From positions 1 through 18,100 of the forward strand of contig UQSP01000043.1 of assembly GCA_900543755.1 (NCBI GenBank): a stretch of 18,100 nucleotides of DNA, written 5' to 3'. The translations under genes were made by a program, and so were the position numbers. Of this stretch, positions 1 to 8,724 are shown piece by piece; position 1 is the first letter of the stretch; every line of letters begins with the position of its first letter. This DNA comes from an uncultured Eubacteriales bacterium. GTDB taxonomy: Bacteria; Bacillota; Clostridia; Christensenellales; Pumilibacteraceae. The notes beneath the pieces were generated by a model, which saw nothing but the letters and a program-made list of their open reading frames with translations, searched no databases and was not told where the DNA came from.

Positions 1-30
1 CGTGGGCTCGGAGATGTGTATAAGAGACAG
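1..30 (+). other. Nextera (Tn5) adapter remnant, left contig end
   Basis: These bases match the Illumina Nextera read-2 transposase adapter lacking its first four bases. They end in the 19-bp Tn5 mosaic end AGATGTGTATAAGAGACAG (12-30). The same adapter appears in reverse complement at the right end. It is library-preparation sequence, not genomic DNA, so native sequence begins at about position 31. Confidence 0.97.
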
Positions 31-103
31 TATATATTTATTTTGACTGTCCGCCGTATTTCGGGCTGAAATATCGAAAAAAAATTCGGAGGCAACTGAA
101 TTT

Positions 104-1969
104 ATGAACGAAAGAGACCAAAAAAAGTTTCACGAAGGCGAATTGTATGACGCTTACCGTTACTTCGGTTGTCTGTTCGACGAAAACAGCGGCAAAGCAG
201 TTTTCAGAGTTTTTGCGCCTTCCGCTTTATCCGTTTCGGTTGCGGGGGATTTTAACGGCTGGGACGGGAATAAAGGAATTATGCGTAATATCGGCGGGGG
301 TATTTACGAATTTTCCGCTGAAGGCGTAAAAAAATTCGACGCCTATAAATTTCTGATTACCGCGTCCGACGGCAGACTTCTTTATAAATCCGACCCTTAT
401 GCACTGCACAGCGAAACGCACGAGGGGACAAACAGTAAAGTTTTTCCGCTTTCGGAAATAAAAGTCAACGACTCCGAATACAGGAATAAGCTTAAAGACA
501 AGGACGTTTATAACTGTCCCATGAATATTTACGAGGCGCATATCGGCAGCTGGCGACGCTATCCCGACGGCAACGTGTATTCCTACCGAAAATTTGCCGA
601 CGAGATAGTGCCGTATCTGAAAAAACTGCGTTATACGCATCTCGAGCTTATGGGCGTTGCGGAGTATCCTTACGACGGCTCTTGGGGGTATCAGGTGACG
701 GGATACTTTGCGCCCACGTCCCGGTACGGCACTCCCGCGGACTTTTGCTATCTGGTGGAAAAACTGCACAAGGCGAACATAGGCCTTATTATAGATTGGG
801 TTCCGGGGCATTTTCCCAAAAACGAAAACGGGCTTGCGCTTTTCGACGGCAGTCCGCTTTACGAGCCCAAAAGCCCTTTAAGGCGCGAGCATAAGGAGTG
901 GGGAACGTGTTGTTTCGACTACGGCAGGGGCGAGGTTCAGACGTTTTTGTGTTCCAACGCGATAATGTGGTTTGACCTTTATCACGTCGACGGATTAAGG
1001 GTGGACGCCGTGGCAAGCATGCTGTATCTCGATTACGGCAGAAAAGACGGCGAATGGGAGCCCAACCGATTCGGCGGCAAGGAAAACGAGGAAGCGGTCG
1101 CTTTTCTCCAAAAGCTGAATACCGCCGTTTTCGCGCGTTTTCCGAAAGCGCTTATGATAGCGGAAGAATCCACAGCCTGGCCGATGGTTACAAAACCGGT
1201 GTCGGAAGGGGGACTGGGATTCAATTATAAATGGAATATGGGTTGGATGAACGATATTCTCGACTACGCCAAGACTGACCCGTATTTCCGCGCGGGCAAA
1301 CACAACGCGCTTACTTTTTCCATAACTTACGCCTTCAGCGAAAACTATATTCTACCCATTTCTCATGACGAAGTGGTTCACGGAAAAGGCTCCTTACTCA
1401 ATAAGATGCCGGGCGAATACGACCTTAAGTTCGCGGGGCTGAGGAATTTTCTCATGAACATGTATGCGCACCCGGGCAAAAAACTGTTGTTCATGGGGTT
1501 CGAAATAGGTCAGTTCATCGAGTGGAATTATACGCAGGGGCTGGACTGGCTGCTTACCGATTTTCCCTCTCACGCCCTGACTTTTGATTTTGTACGCACG
1601 CTTAACGCTTTTTACAAACGCAATTCCGCGCTGTGGCAGTGCGACGGCGGTTTCGAAGGCTTTAAGTGGCACGTCGTGGACGACAACACGCAAAACGTCA
1701 TCGTGTACGAACGAATGAACAGGAAAGGCGGTTCGGTCATTGCAGTCATAAACTTCTCGCCCGTAGAATATAAAAACTATCGGTTCGGCGCGGATAAGGG
1801 TACGTATACGGTTAAACTTTCGTCGTACCTCGGCGGCTTCGACCGCGAGTGCGTCAAGTACCGCGCGGAAAAGGTTGCTTCCCACGGCTTCGATTACAGT
1901 ATAGTTATGGATGTAAAGCCCATGTCGGGCGTTTATCTTACTTCAATACACAGGGGGATAAAGAAATGA
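104..1969 (+). CDS. glgB: 1,4-alpha-glucan branching enzyme (GH13)
   Basis: Glycogen branching enzyme: it cleaves an alpha-1,4 glucan chain and re-attaches it through an alpha-1,6 bond. The 621-residue protein has an N-terminal CBM48-like beta domain (about 30-110, with GDFNGWD) and a GH13 barrel. The four GH13 regions are visible: DWVPGHF (231-237), GLRVDAV with the presumed nucleophile D301, AEEST with the presumed acid/base E354, and SHDEVVHGK with H421/D422. It sits at the short end of the family, which is usually about 620-730 residues. The ATG at 104 follows CGGAGG (87-92). It is the first gene of the glycogen operon, and its TGA overlaps the glgC ATG in ATGA (1966-1969), implying translational coupling. 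A small hairpin (stem 57-62 with 68-73) lies upstream. No promoter can be recognised before the adapter. Confidence 0.96.
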   Translation: MNERDQKKFHEGELYDAYRYFGCLFDENSGKAVFRVFAPSALSVSVAGDFNGWDGNKGIMRNIGGGIYEFSAEGVKKFDAYKFLITASDGRLLYKSDPYALHSETHEGTNSKVFPLSEIKVNDSEYRNKLKDKDVYNCPMNIYEAHIGSWRRYPDGNVYSYRKFADEIVPYLKKLRYTHLELMGVAEYPYDGSWGYQVTGYFAPTSRYGTPADFCYLVEKLHKANIGLIIDWVPGHFPKNENGLALFDGSPLYEPKSPLRREHKEWGTCCFDYGRGEVQTFLCSNAIMWFDLYHVDGLRVDAVASMLYLDYGRKDGEWEPNRFGGKENEEAVAFLQKLNTAVFARFPKALMIAEESTAWPMVTKPVSEGGLGFNYKWNMGWMNDILDYAKTDPYFRAGKHNALTFSITYAFSENYILPISHDEVVHGKGSLLNKMPGEYDLKFAGLRNFLMNMYAHPGKKLLFMGFEIGQFIEWNYTQGLDWLLTDFPSHALTFDFVRTLNAFYKRNSALWQCDGGFEGFKWHVVDDNTQNVIVYERMNRKGGSVIAVINFSPVEYKNYRFGADKGTYTVKLSSYLGGFDRECVKYRAEKVASHGFDYSIVMDVKPMSGVYLTSIHRGIKK

Positions 1970-3147
1970 AAAAGAAAAAATGCGTTGCCATGTTGCTTGC
2001 GGGCGGGCAGGGCACAAGACTGTACGCCCTGACGGCAGGAATAGCAAAGCCTGCGGTGTCGTTCGGTTCTAAGTACAGGATTATCGATTTCACGTTAAGC
2101 AACTGCACCAATTCGGGTATCGACACGGTAGGCGTGCTTACGCAGTACGAGCCGCTTATATTAAACGAGTATATCGGCAGCGGCGAGCCGTGGGACCTCG
2201 ATCGTGCCAACGGCGGAGTCCATACTCTTTCTCCCTATCAGGCAAAAGCGGGCGGCGAGTGGTATAAGGGTACCGCCAACGCCATTTACCAAAACATTCA
2301 TTTTCTCAATAAATACGACAGCGAACACGTGCTTATCCTTTCGGGCGACCACATTTACAAGATGGATTATTCCAAAATGCTGTCGGAGCACGTTTTGTCG
2401 GATGCCGACTGCACGATTGCCGTAATAGACGTTCCCGAATCGGAAGCGTCGCGTTTCGGAATAATGAGTTTCGATAAAGACAAACGCATCGTCGACTTCG
2501 AGGAAAAGCCCAAAAATCCAAAAAGCAATCATGCCTCCATGGGGGTTTACATATTCAAAAAAGACGTGCTTGTGGAGGAGCTTGTCCGTGACGAAAAGGA
2601 TAAGTCTTCCCAAAACGACTTCGGCAAAAATATAATTCCGTATATGCTGAAATCGGGTAAAAATCTGCACGCTTATTGTTTTACGGGCTACTGGAAGGAC
2701 GTGGGTACCGTCACTTCGCTGTGGGAGGCAAACATGGACCTTCTCGGAGACAATCCCGCCATTAACCTCAATGACCCCGACATGAAGATTTATTCCCGCA
2801 ACGAGCCGCTTCCCCCTTCTTACATTGGCGAAACCGGAAACGTAATAAATTCGGTTTTTACGGCGGGCTGCGAGATTAACGGCACGGTTATAAACAGCGT
2901 CGTTTCCGAGGACGTTTCGATAGGAAAGAGCAGCGTGGTCAGAAACAGCGTGATTATGCGCGGCACGGTGATAGGAGAAAACGTTACCGTTGACTACGGT
3001 ATGCTTGACGAAAACGTCACCGTGGAAAACGACGTGGTAATAGGCGACGAAAACAGCAGTAAGGAACGCATTGCGCTTATCGGCCGCGGCAGCCTGATAA
3101 AGAAAGGCAGTGTTATCGCGTCCGGCGAAATTGTTGAAAACAAATAA
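1966..3147 (+). CDS. glgC: Glucose-1-phosphate adenylyltransferase, catalytic subunit
   Basis: ADP-glucose pyrophosphorylase makes ADP-glucose from ATP and glucose-1-phosphate, the committed step of bacterial glycogen synthesis. The protein has 393 residues. An N-terminal nucleotidyltransferase fold carries LAGGQGTRL (11-19), KPAVSFG (28-34) and SGDHIYKMDY with the presumed metal-binding D128. GYWKDVGT follows further on. The C-terminal third has hexapeptide left-handed beta-helix repeats, seen as recurring short I/V-x-N-S-V and VIG units. The open frame extends upstream to 1849 inside glgB, but the ATG at 1966 is preferred. It overlaps the glgB stop, is preceded by AGGGGGA (1952-1958), and gives the standard N-terminus just ahead of the GGQGTRL loop. 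The GTR loop and lysines are intact, so this is the catalytic partner of the glgD product. Confidence 0.96.
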   Translation: MKKKKCVAMLLAGGQGTRLYALTAGIAKPAVSFGSKYRIIDFTLSNCTNSGIDTVGVLTQYEPLILNEYIGSGEPWDLDRANGGVHTLSPYQAKAGGEWYKGTANAIYQNIHFLNKYDSEHVLILSGDHIYKMDYSKMLSEHVLSDADCTIAVIDVPESEASRFGIMSFDKDKRIVDFEEKPKNPKSNHASMGVYIFKKDVLVEELVRDEKDKSSQNDFGKNIIPYMLKSGKNLHAYCFTGYWKDVGTVTSLWEANMDLLGDNPAINLNDPDMKIYSRNEPLPPSYIGETGNVINSVFTAGCEINGTVINSVVSEDVSIGKSSVVRNSVIMRGTVIGENVTVDYGMLDENVTVENDVVIGDENSSKERIALIGRGSLIKKGSVIASGEIVENK

Positions 3148-3163
3148 AGCGGGGAAAGAAAAA

Positions 3164-4276
3164 ATGAAAACTCTGGGCATAATTTTTTCCAATATTCACG
3201 ATAAAGAAATAAACGAGCTTACGGCAACGCGCACCCTGGCATCCGTTCCGTATGCGGGCAGATACAGACTTATCGACTTTGTGTTGTCCAATATGGTCAA
3301 CAGCGGCATATACAACGTAGGCGTTATCACAAAATACAATTATCAATCGCTTATGGAGCATATAGGCAGCGGAAAAAACTGGGATTTATCCAGGAAAAAC
3401 GGCGGTCTTGTTATACTTCCGCCTTATGGCAGAAACAGCGCTTCGGTTTATTCTTCAAGGTTCGAGGCAATTTCCAACTGCGCATACTATCTGCGCGAAG
3501 CTACCGAAACTTACGTCGTCATGTCCGACTGCGACAACGTGTGCAACATCGATTTCAGTAAGGTGCTGAGTTATCATATCGAAAAACACGCGGACATAAC
3601 GGTGGTTTACCGCAGAAAACAGATTGAAGAAGGCGACAAAAAAGTCCGTACCAAGCTGGAAATAGACAGCGGCGGCAGGGTCAGAAAGGTAGTTACCGGC
3701 AATAAACACAGCGGCACGGTCAACGTTTTTACCAATATGCTTGTGGTAAACCGTAAATTTTTGCTCAGCATTATCGACAACGCCGAAGAACTCGGATACA
3801 AAAGTTTTTCGCGCGACGTTCTTATACGCGGCGTGGAGGACTATAATATATACGGCTACGAGTACACGGGCTATTTTGCCAGCATCGACAACATGACAAA
3901 TTACTACAAGCATTCTCTGCAGCTTCTCGATAAAAACACCCGCGATCAGCTTTTCAGAAGCGGCGGCCCCGTTTATACCAAAGTCCGCGACAGCGCGCCT
4001 TGTAAAATAGACGATACGGGCAGCGTAAAAAACTCGCTTGTGGCGGACGGCTGCGTCATCGAGGGAGAGGTGGAAAATTCCATACTGTTCCGCGGCGTCA
4101 AAATCGCAAAAGGCGCGCACGTCAAAAACAGTATACTTTTCAACAACGTTGTCGTGGACGCAAACAGTACGGTCAATTGCGTCATCGCGGAAAAATTTGT
4201 GCACATTCAGGAAAGCCGCACATTAAGCGGTCACGAAACCAGGCCGTATTTCCTGCCTAAAAACACCATTGTATGA
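3164..4276 (+). CDS. glgD: ADP-glucose pyrophosphorylase accessory subunit GlgD
   Basis: GlgD is a GlgC paralogue found in Firmicutes that forms a hetero-oligomer with GlgC and modulates it; alone it has little activity. The 370-residue protein keeps the fold: GRYRLIDFVLSNMVNSGIYNVGV is the counterpart of the GlgC segment, and hexapeptide repeats (VKNSLV, VENSIL, VKNSIL) form the C-terminus. The catalytic features are lost. The GGQGTRL loop is replaced by a NIHDKEINELTATR stretch (9-22), and the SGDHIYKMD motif reads SDCDNVCNID. The ATG at 3164 follows GGGGAAAG (3151-3158), 16 bases after the glgC stop. The frame is open upstream to 3110, but that would overlap glgC and has no better ribosome binding site. 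Operon order glgC-glgD supports the partnership. Confidence 0.93.
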   Translation: MKTLGIIFSNIHDKEINELTATRTLASVPYAGRYRLIDFVLSNMVNSGIYNVGVITKYNYQSLMEHIGSGKNWDLSRKNGGLVILPPYGRNSASVYSSRFEAISNCAYYLREATETYVVMSDCDNVCNIDFSKVLSYHIEKHADITVVYRRKQIEEGDKKVRTKLEIDSGGRVRKVVTGNKHSGTVNVFTNMLVVNRKFLLSIIDNAEELGYKSFSRDVLIRGVEDYNIYGYEYTGYFASIDNMTNYYKHSLQLLDKNTRDQLFRSGGPVYTKVRDSAPCKIDDTGSVKNSLVADGCVIEGEVENSILFRGVKIAKGAHVKNSILFNNVVVDANSTVNCVIAEKFVHIQESRTLSGHETRPYFLPKNTIV

Positions 4277-4358
4277 CGGTTTTGGGTTTCAGGACGGCAA
4301 AATTTCAAGTCGCGGTTTGCGCATTTTATTTCACGGTTAAACCGAAAAGGAGTTAAAC

Positions 4359-6257
4359 ATGGAAGAAAAAACCATTACCGAAGATTCGAGGAAAACCAAA
4401 GTTTCCGGGTCAGGACAAAAAACTTTGGCTGTTAAAGAAAAAGGCACAGTTACAACCAAGAAAAAAGGCGAAGCAACCGTTAAACCCGACGGAAAAGTCG
4501 CTGTAAAGACAAAAAAGGAAGTAGCGGTCCGCGCAAGCGGTCAGGTGGCCGTAAAAAAACGCGGCGCAGTGGTCAGTACCGTTCAGCCGCCCGTGCCGCC
4601 CCAAAACGCCGAAGAAGTCGTCGTTAAGGAAAAAAAGGCATCGGGTGCCAAAAAGTCCGCTTCCGTAAAAGCTGAAAAGAAACCTGCGGAAGAGGTTAAA
4701 ACAAAGAAAAAAGTCCGGACGGCAAAAGCAAGTGACGCGGCAAAATCGGATACGGTTTCCGCAGCTTCTTCAAAGAAAGATTCCGAAAACGCAGAAAACA
4801 CCGTAAAAACGACGAAAAATCAAGTCAAGCACGTTCTTTTTGCCGCGTCGGAGGCATGGCCTTTCGCGGGGACGGGCGGACTCGGGGAGGTTGTCGGCTC
4901 TCTTCCGCGCGCACTCAACAAATTGGGTACGGTGGAAGCCCGTGTGATTCTGCCGCTTTATGAAAATTTCCCCGCAGAATACAGAGAAAAACTTTCTTTC
5001 GTCCGTTCGGTAACCGTTCCTCTGGCATGGCGCAATCAGTATTGCGGCCTGTTCGAACTCGAGCACGAGGGCGTAAAATTTTATTTCGTCGACAACGAAT
5101 ATTATTTCAAGAGGTCGGGGCTTTACGGTTACGGCGACGACGGCGAGCGTTTCGCATTTTTCTCCCGCGCGGTGCTGGAGCTTATTCCGTATCTTGACTG
5201 GCACGTCGACATTCTGCATTGCAACGACTGGCATACCGCGCTTATACCCGTTTATTACAAGCTTTTCTATCAGTACCGCGATTCGCTTCAGGGTATCAAA
5301 ACAGTATTTACCATTCATAACATAGAATATCAAGGACAATTTTCGCCCGACGTTATAGAGGACCTTTTCGGTATTCCCAGAAGAGAGTATATGTCCATCG
5401 AGTTCGGCGGCTGCATAAATCTCATGAAAGGCGCTATCGATTACAGCGACAGCGTTTCCACCGTCAGCAAAAGCTACGTTGGGGAGATAATGAGCGGCGA
5501 ATACGCTCACGGTCTGCAAAGTATTCTTCTCAAAAACGCGCATAAGCTTAAGGGAATTTTGAACGGCATCGATACGGATACTTATAATCCCGCGACCAAC
5601 GAATCGCTTTTCAAAAATTACGACGCCGATACCGTGGACGAATTTAAGCCCGAAAACAAGACGGGACTTCAGCGGCTGCTGAATTTACCCGCGGAAGAAA
5701 ACGTGCCCATGATAGCCATGATTACAAGACTTGCTTCCCATAAAGGCATAGACATCGTAAGGTCTGCTTTCAACGAAATCATGAAAAAAGGCGTGCAGTT
5801 CGTTGTGCTCGGCACGGGCGAGCCGGACCACGAAAACTTTTTCAGACATATGCAGAACGTTTACGGCAACCGCGTGCGCGCTATAATTTCTTTTAATAAA
5901 GACCTCGCGCAGAAAATTTACGCAGGCGCCGATATCTTCCTTATGCCGTCTAAGTCCGAGCCCTGCGGCTTATCGCAGATGATGGCGATGCGTTACGGCA
6001 CGGTGCCCATCGTTCGCGCTACGGGCGGTCTTAAGGACTCGGTCATCGATTGCGGCGACGGCAAATCGGGCAACGGGTTCTGCTTCAGCGGTTACGACGC
6101 GGGCGACCTTCTTTACGCCGTGGACCGCGCGGTGGGACTTTATCGCGATTACTCGGATATTTTCAAAGGGCTGCGCCGCCGCGCCATGAAGTACGATTTC
6201 AGCTGGGGAAGAAGCGCCAAAGAATACGACGAATACTATAACGAAGTACTGGGCTGA
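4359..6257 (+). CDS. glgA: Glycogen synthase (GT5) with long basic N-terminal extension
   Basis: Transfers glucose from ADP-glucose to the non-reducing end of an alpha-1,4 glucan. The protein has 632 residues. The catalytic part starts at about K157 (KHVLFAASEAWPFAGTGGLGEVVG) and is about 476 residues, the usual family length. The retaining GT-B C-terminal signature KSEPCGLSQMMAMRYG with E534 is present. Two oddities stand out. First, residues 1-155 are a lysine/alanine-rich, low-complexity extension not found in standard GlgA, and residues 18-73 form seven perfect octads. Second, the family motif K-T-G-G-L reads G-T-G-G-L (171-175), so the usual ADP-glucose-contacting lysine is missing. The ATG at 4359 follows AAAAGGAG (4345-4352). 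The ribosome binding site and the continuous frame make a start error unlikely, and there is no comparable start signal at the catalytic domain. It lies 82 bases after glgD. Confidence 0.94.
   Translation: MEEKTITEDSRKTKVSGSGQKTLAVKEKGTVTTKKKGEATVKPDGKVAVKTKKEVAVRASGQVAVKKRGAVVSTVQPPVPPQNAEEVVVKEKKASGAKKSASVKAEKKPAEEVKTKKKVRTAKASDAAKSDTVSAASSKKDSENAENTVKTTKNQVKHVLFAASEAWPFAGTGGLGEVVGSLPRALNKLGTVEARVILPLYENFPAEYREKLSFVRSVTVPLAWRNQYCGLFELEHEGVKFYFVDNEYYFKRSGLYGYGDDGERFAFFSRAVLELIPYLDWHVDILHCNDWHTALIPVYYKLFYQYRDSLQGIKTVFTIHNIEYQGQFSPDVIEDLFGIPRREYMSIEFGGCINLMKGAIDYSDSVSTVSKSYVGEIMSGEYAHGLQSILLKNAHKLKGILNGIDTDTYNPATNESLFKNYDADTVDEFKPENKTGLQRLLNLPAEENVPMIAMITRLASHKGIDIVRSAFNEIMKKGVQFVVLGTGEPDHENFFRHMQNVYGNRVRAIISFNKDLAQKIYAGADIFLMPSKSEPCGLSQMMAMRYGTVPIVRATGGLKDSVIDCGDGKSGNGFCFSGYDAGDLLYAVDRAVGLYRDYSDIFKGLRRRAMKYDFSWGRSAKEYDEYYNEVLG
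4410..4577 (+). repeat. 24-bp-period coding repeat: seven octapeptides in the GlgA N-terminus
   Basis: Codons 18-73 of glgA read as seven consecutive eight-residue units without gaps: SGQKTLAV, KEKGTVTT, KKKGEATV, KPDGKVAV, KTKKEVAV, RASGQVAV and KKRGAVVS. The rough consensus is [KR]-x-x-[GK]-x-V-A-V. The DNA copies have diverged while the octad register is kept, which suggests selection on the peptide and not a recent slippage expansion. The alternating basic and small-hydrophobic pattern would suit extended beta structure. A lysine/alanine/serine-rich, probably disordered linker follows up to about residue 155. Confidence 0.8.
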
Positions 6258-6293
6258 TTACTCTTTTCAATATGCTTTCACGGAGGACGATCA

Positions 6294-8720
6294 ATGGAGT
6301 ACACTACGTCAAAAATCAAGGAACTTATTGCGGAAAAACTGGATAAATATTTTGCCACGCCGCCGAAAGGGGCGACTCCCGTGCAGATGTACAAAGCCGT
6401 TGCGCTGGTTTTAAGGGATATGCTTCTGCTTCAGAAGCAACGCTTTAACCGCGAGGCGTATAAACAGGGCTCTAAACGCGTTTATTACCTTTGCATGGAG
6501 TTTTTGCTGGGGCGTTCGTTAAAAAACAATCTTTACAATCTTGACCTTACCAAACAGTTTTCGGACGCGGTCAAATCTTTCGGCGTCGAACTTAACGACC
6601 TTTACGAACTGGAAGCGGATGCGGGGCTGGGAAACGGCGGACTCGGACGGCTTGCCGCCTGCTTTTTCGACGCGCTTGCAGCAAATAATTATCCCGCCAT
6701 GGGATTTTCCATAAGATACGAATACGGCCTTTTCAAACAGAAAATCGTGGAAAATACTCAGGTTGAGCTTCCCGACATCTGGCTGGATACGGGCGAAGTC
6801 TGGATGATGCCCCGCTCCGACAAAAGCTTTACCGTCAAACTCGGCGGGCATGTAGTGGAGGACTGGTCGGACGGCACGCTGAAAATCCGTCACGAGGGCG
6901 CAAGCTTAGTGGAGGCGCTTCCTTACGACGTGATGATAAGCGGTCACGGCGGCAAGGGCGTAAGCGTATTGCGGCTTTGGCGTGCAAGCGCTCCCGCGTC
7001 TTTCGACATGAAGTCTTTTACCCAGGGCGACTATTTCGCGGCTATGCGCGGCGATAACGAGGCGGAACTCATAAGCAAAGTGCTTTATCCCTCCGACGAC
7101 CATTTCGAGGGCAAACAGCTGCGCCTTTCTCAACAGTATTTTCTGGTCAGCGCAAGCCTTCAGTCCATAATCAAGGACCACCTCAAGCGCAACCCGAGCC
7201 TTGACAATCTTGCCGAAAAAGCGGCTATACACATAAACGACACTCATCCCGCGCTTGCAGTACCCGAACTTATGCGTTTGCTTATGGACGAATACGGTTT
7301 TGCATGGGAAAAGGCGTGGGACATTACCGTAAATACCATTGCCTACACTAACCACACGGTCATGAGCGAGGCACTTGAAAAGTGGAGCGAGGACCTTGTC
7401 CGCATGCGACTGCCGCGCATTTATTCGATATTAAAGGAAATCGACGCGCGTTTTTACGGCGAGCACCGCGACTGCACGCCGGAGCAGCTTTCGCGTATGT
7501 TTATAATAGGCAACGGTCAGGTGCGCATGGCTAATCTGGCGGTAATCGGCTCTCACAGTATCAACGGCGTAAGCGCGCTTCACAGCGACATAATAAAGGA
7601 AAGCGTTTTCAAGGATTTTTACGCGATTCTTCCCGAGCGTTTTACCAACGTGACAAACGGAATCGCTCACAGAAGATGGCTTAATCAGGCCAATCCGCGG
7701 CTTGCCTCGCTTATTTCTTCGCTTATAGGCGACGGCTACGTTTCCGACGCGGATAAACTTGAAGAACTTTTAAAATACTCTGACGACGATTCGGTTCTTA
7801 AAAAACTGGACGAAATAAAGCGCGCCAACAAGGCGGAGTTTTCAGACTACGTCAAAAAAACCGCGGGATTTTCGCTTAATCCCGACTCACGGTTCGATTC
7901 GCAGATAAAGCGCCTGCACGAGTACAAACGTCAGCTGCTGAACGTACTTAAAATAATCGATAAATATTTGTCCGTATTAGATAATCCGGATATTTCCGTC
8001 ACGCCCGAAACTTTTATTTTCGGTGCTAAAGCGGCAGGGGGATATTACCACGCAAAGCGCATTATCTCGCTTATCAACTGCTTGTCTAAGGAAATTCAGC
8101 GCAATCCCAAAGTAAAAAGCAAAGTGGACGTTCTGTTTCTGGAGAACTACAACGTTACAAAAGCCGAGCGGCTTATTCCCGCGTCCGAGGTTTCGGAGCA
8201 GATTTCGCTTGCAGGCAAAGAAGCGTCGGGTACGTCCAATATGAAATTCATGCTTAACGGAGTAATTACTCTGGGAACGGTGGACGGCGCCAACGTGGAA
8301 ATCGCCCAGCGAGTGGGGGAAGACAACATCTTTACTTTCGGACTCAAGGCGGACGAGGTGGAAAAAGTATGGCAAGCGGGTTACAACGCTTCTCATCTTT
8401 ATTCTTCCGACGCGCAAATCCGCCGCGTGGTGGACGCGCTCAGGACGGGCTTCGACGGGCAGTCCTTTTCAGACATTGCCGATTATCTTACGCTGGGGAC
8501 CAATTACGTTGCAGACCCTTATATGGTGCTGGGCGATTTCAAGGACTACCTGCGTGCAGCGTCGGACCTTGACAAAGCGTATGCCGACCGCAAAAAATGG
8601 AACCGTATGGCGCTTGTCAACATTGCCCGTTCGGGAGTGTTTTCCGCCGACCGCAGTATAAAGGAATATTGCGACAACATCTGGCACTTAAAGCCCGTAA
8701 ATTACGGCGAGGACAATTAG
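6294..8720 (+). CDS. glgP: Glycogen/starch/alpha-glucan phosphorylase (GT35)
   Basis: Releases glucose-1-phosphate from the non-reducing ends of glycogen using phosphate and pyridoxal phosphate. The protein has 808 residues, full family length. Recognisable blocks include YYLCMEFLLGRSLKNN, LGNGGLGRLAACF, HINDTHPALAVPELMR, NGIAHRRWL, RLHEYKRQLLN and EASGTSNMKFMLNG. Lys651 in the last block is the expected Schiff-base residue for PLP. The ATG at 6294 follows GGAGGA (6282-6287) at good spacing, 36 bases after glgA. It is the fifth gene of the glycogen operon and provides the mobilisation arm. No long N-terminal regulatory extension is visible. Confidence 0.97.
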   Translation: MEYTTSKIKELIAEKLDKYFATPPKGATPVQMYKAVALVLRDMLLLQKQRFNREAYKQGSKRVYYLCMEFLLGRSLKNNLYNLDLTKQFSDAVKSFGVELNDLYELEADAGLGNGGLGRLAACFFDALAANNYPAMGFSIRYEYGLFKQKIVENTQVELPDIWLDTGEVWMMPRSDKSFTVKLGGHVVEDWSDGTLKIRHEGASLVEALPYDVMISGHGGKGVSVLRLWRASAPASFDMKSFTQGDYFAAMRGDNEAELISKVLYPSDDHFEGKQLRLSQQYFLVSASLQSIIKDHLKRNPSLDNLAEKAAIHINDTHPALAVPELMRLLMDEYGFAWEKAWDITVNTIAYTNHTVMSEALEKWSEDLVRMRLPRIYSILKEIDARFYGEHRDCTPEQLSRMFIIGNGQVRMANLAVIGSHSINGVSALHSDIIKESVFKDFYAILPERFTNVTNGIAHRRWLNQANPRLASLISSLIGDGYVSDADKLEELLKYSDDDSVLKKLDEIKRANKAEFSDYVKKTAGFSLNPDSRFDSQIKRLHEYKRQLLNVLKIIDKYLSVLDNPDISVTPETFIFGAKAAGGYYHAKRIISLINCLSKEIQRNPKVKSKVDVLFLENYNVTKAERLIPASEVSEQISLAGKEASGTSNMKFMLNGVITLGTVDGANVEIAQRVGEDNIFTFGLKADEVEKVWQAGYNASHLYSSDAQIRRVVDALRTGFDGQSFSDIADYLTLGTNYVADPYMVLGDFKDYLRAASDLDKAYADRKKWNRMALVNIARSGVFSADRSIKEYCDNIWHLKPVNYGEDN

Positions 8721-8724
8721 CCAA

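Noticed and set aside
43..71. TTGACT at 43-48 as the -35 box of a glgB promoter
   Set aside because: No -10-like hexamer lies 16-18 bases downstream, where the sequence reads CTGAAA. The real promoter may be outside the contig.
1849..1965. Upstream start for glgC giving 39 extra residues
   Set aside because: It lies wholly inside glgB. The ATG at 1966 has a ribosome binding site and gives the standard GlgC N-terminus.
3110..3163. Upstream start for glgD giving 18 extra residues
   Set aside because: It overlaps the end of glgC. The ATG at 3164 has a Shine-Dalgarno and matches the family start.
2161..3192. Long antisense open frame opposite glgC (and similar ones opposite other genes)
   Set aside because: It mirrors the codon pattern of a certain gene, has no ribosome binding site or family motif, and its composition is typical of an antisense shadow.
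4334..4344. Perfect palindrome CGGTTAAACCG before the glgA ribosome binding site, as an operator
   Set aside because: Only 11 bases long, not repeated elsewhere near the operon, and not next to a recognisable promoter.
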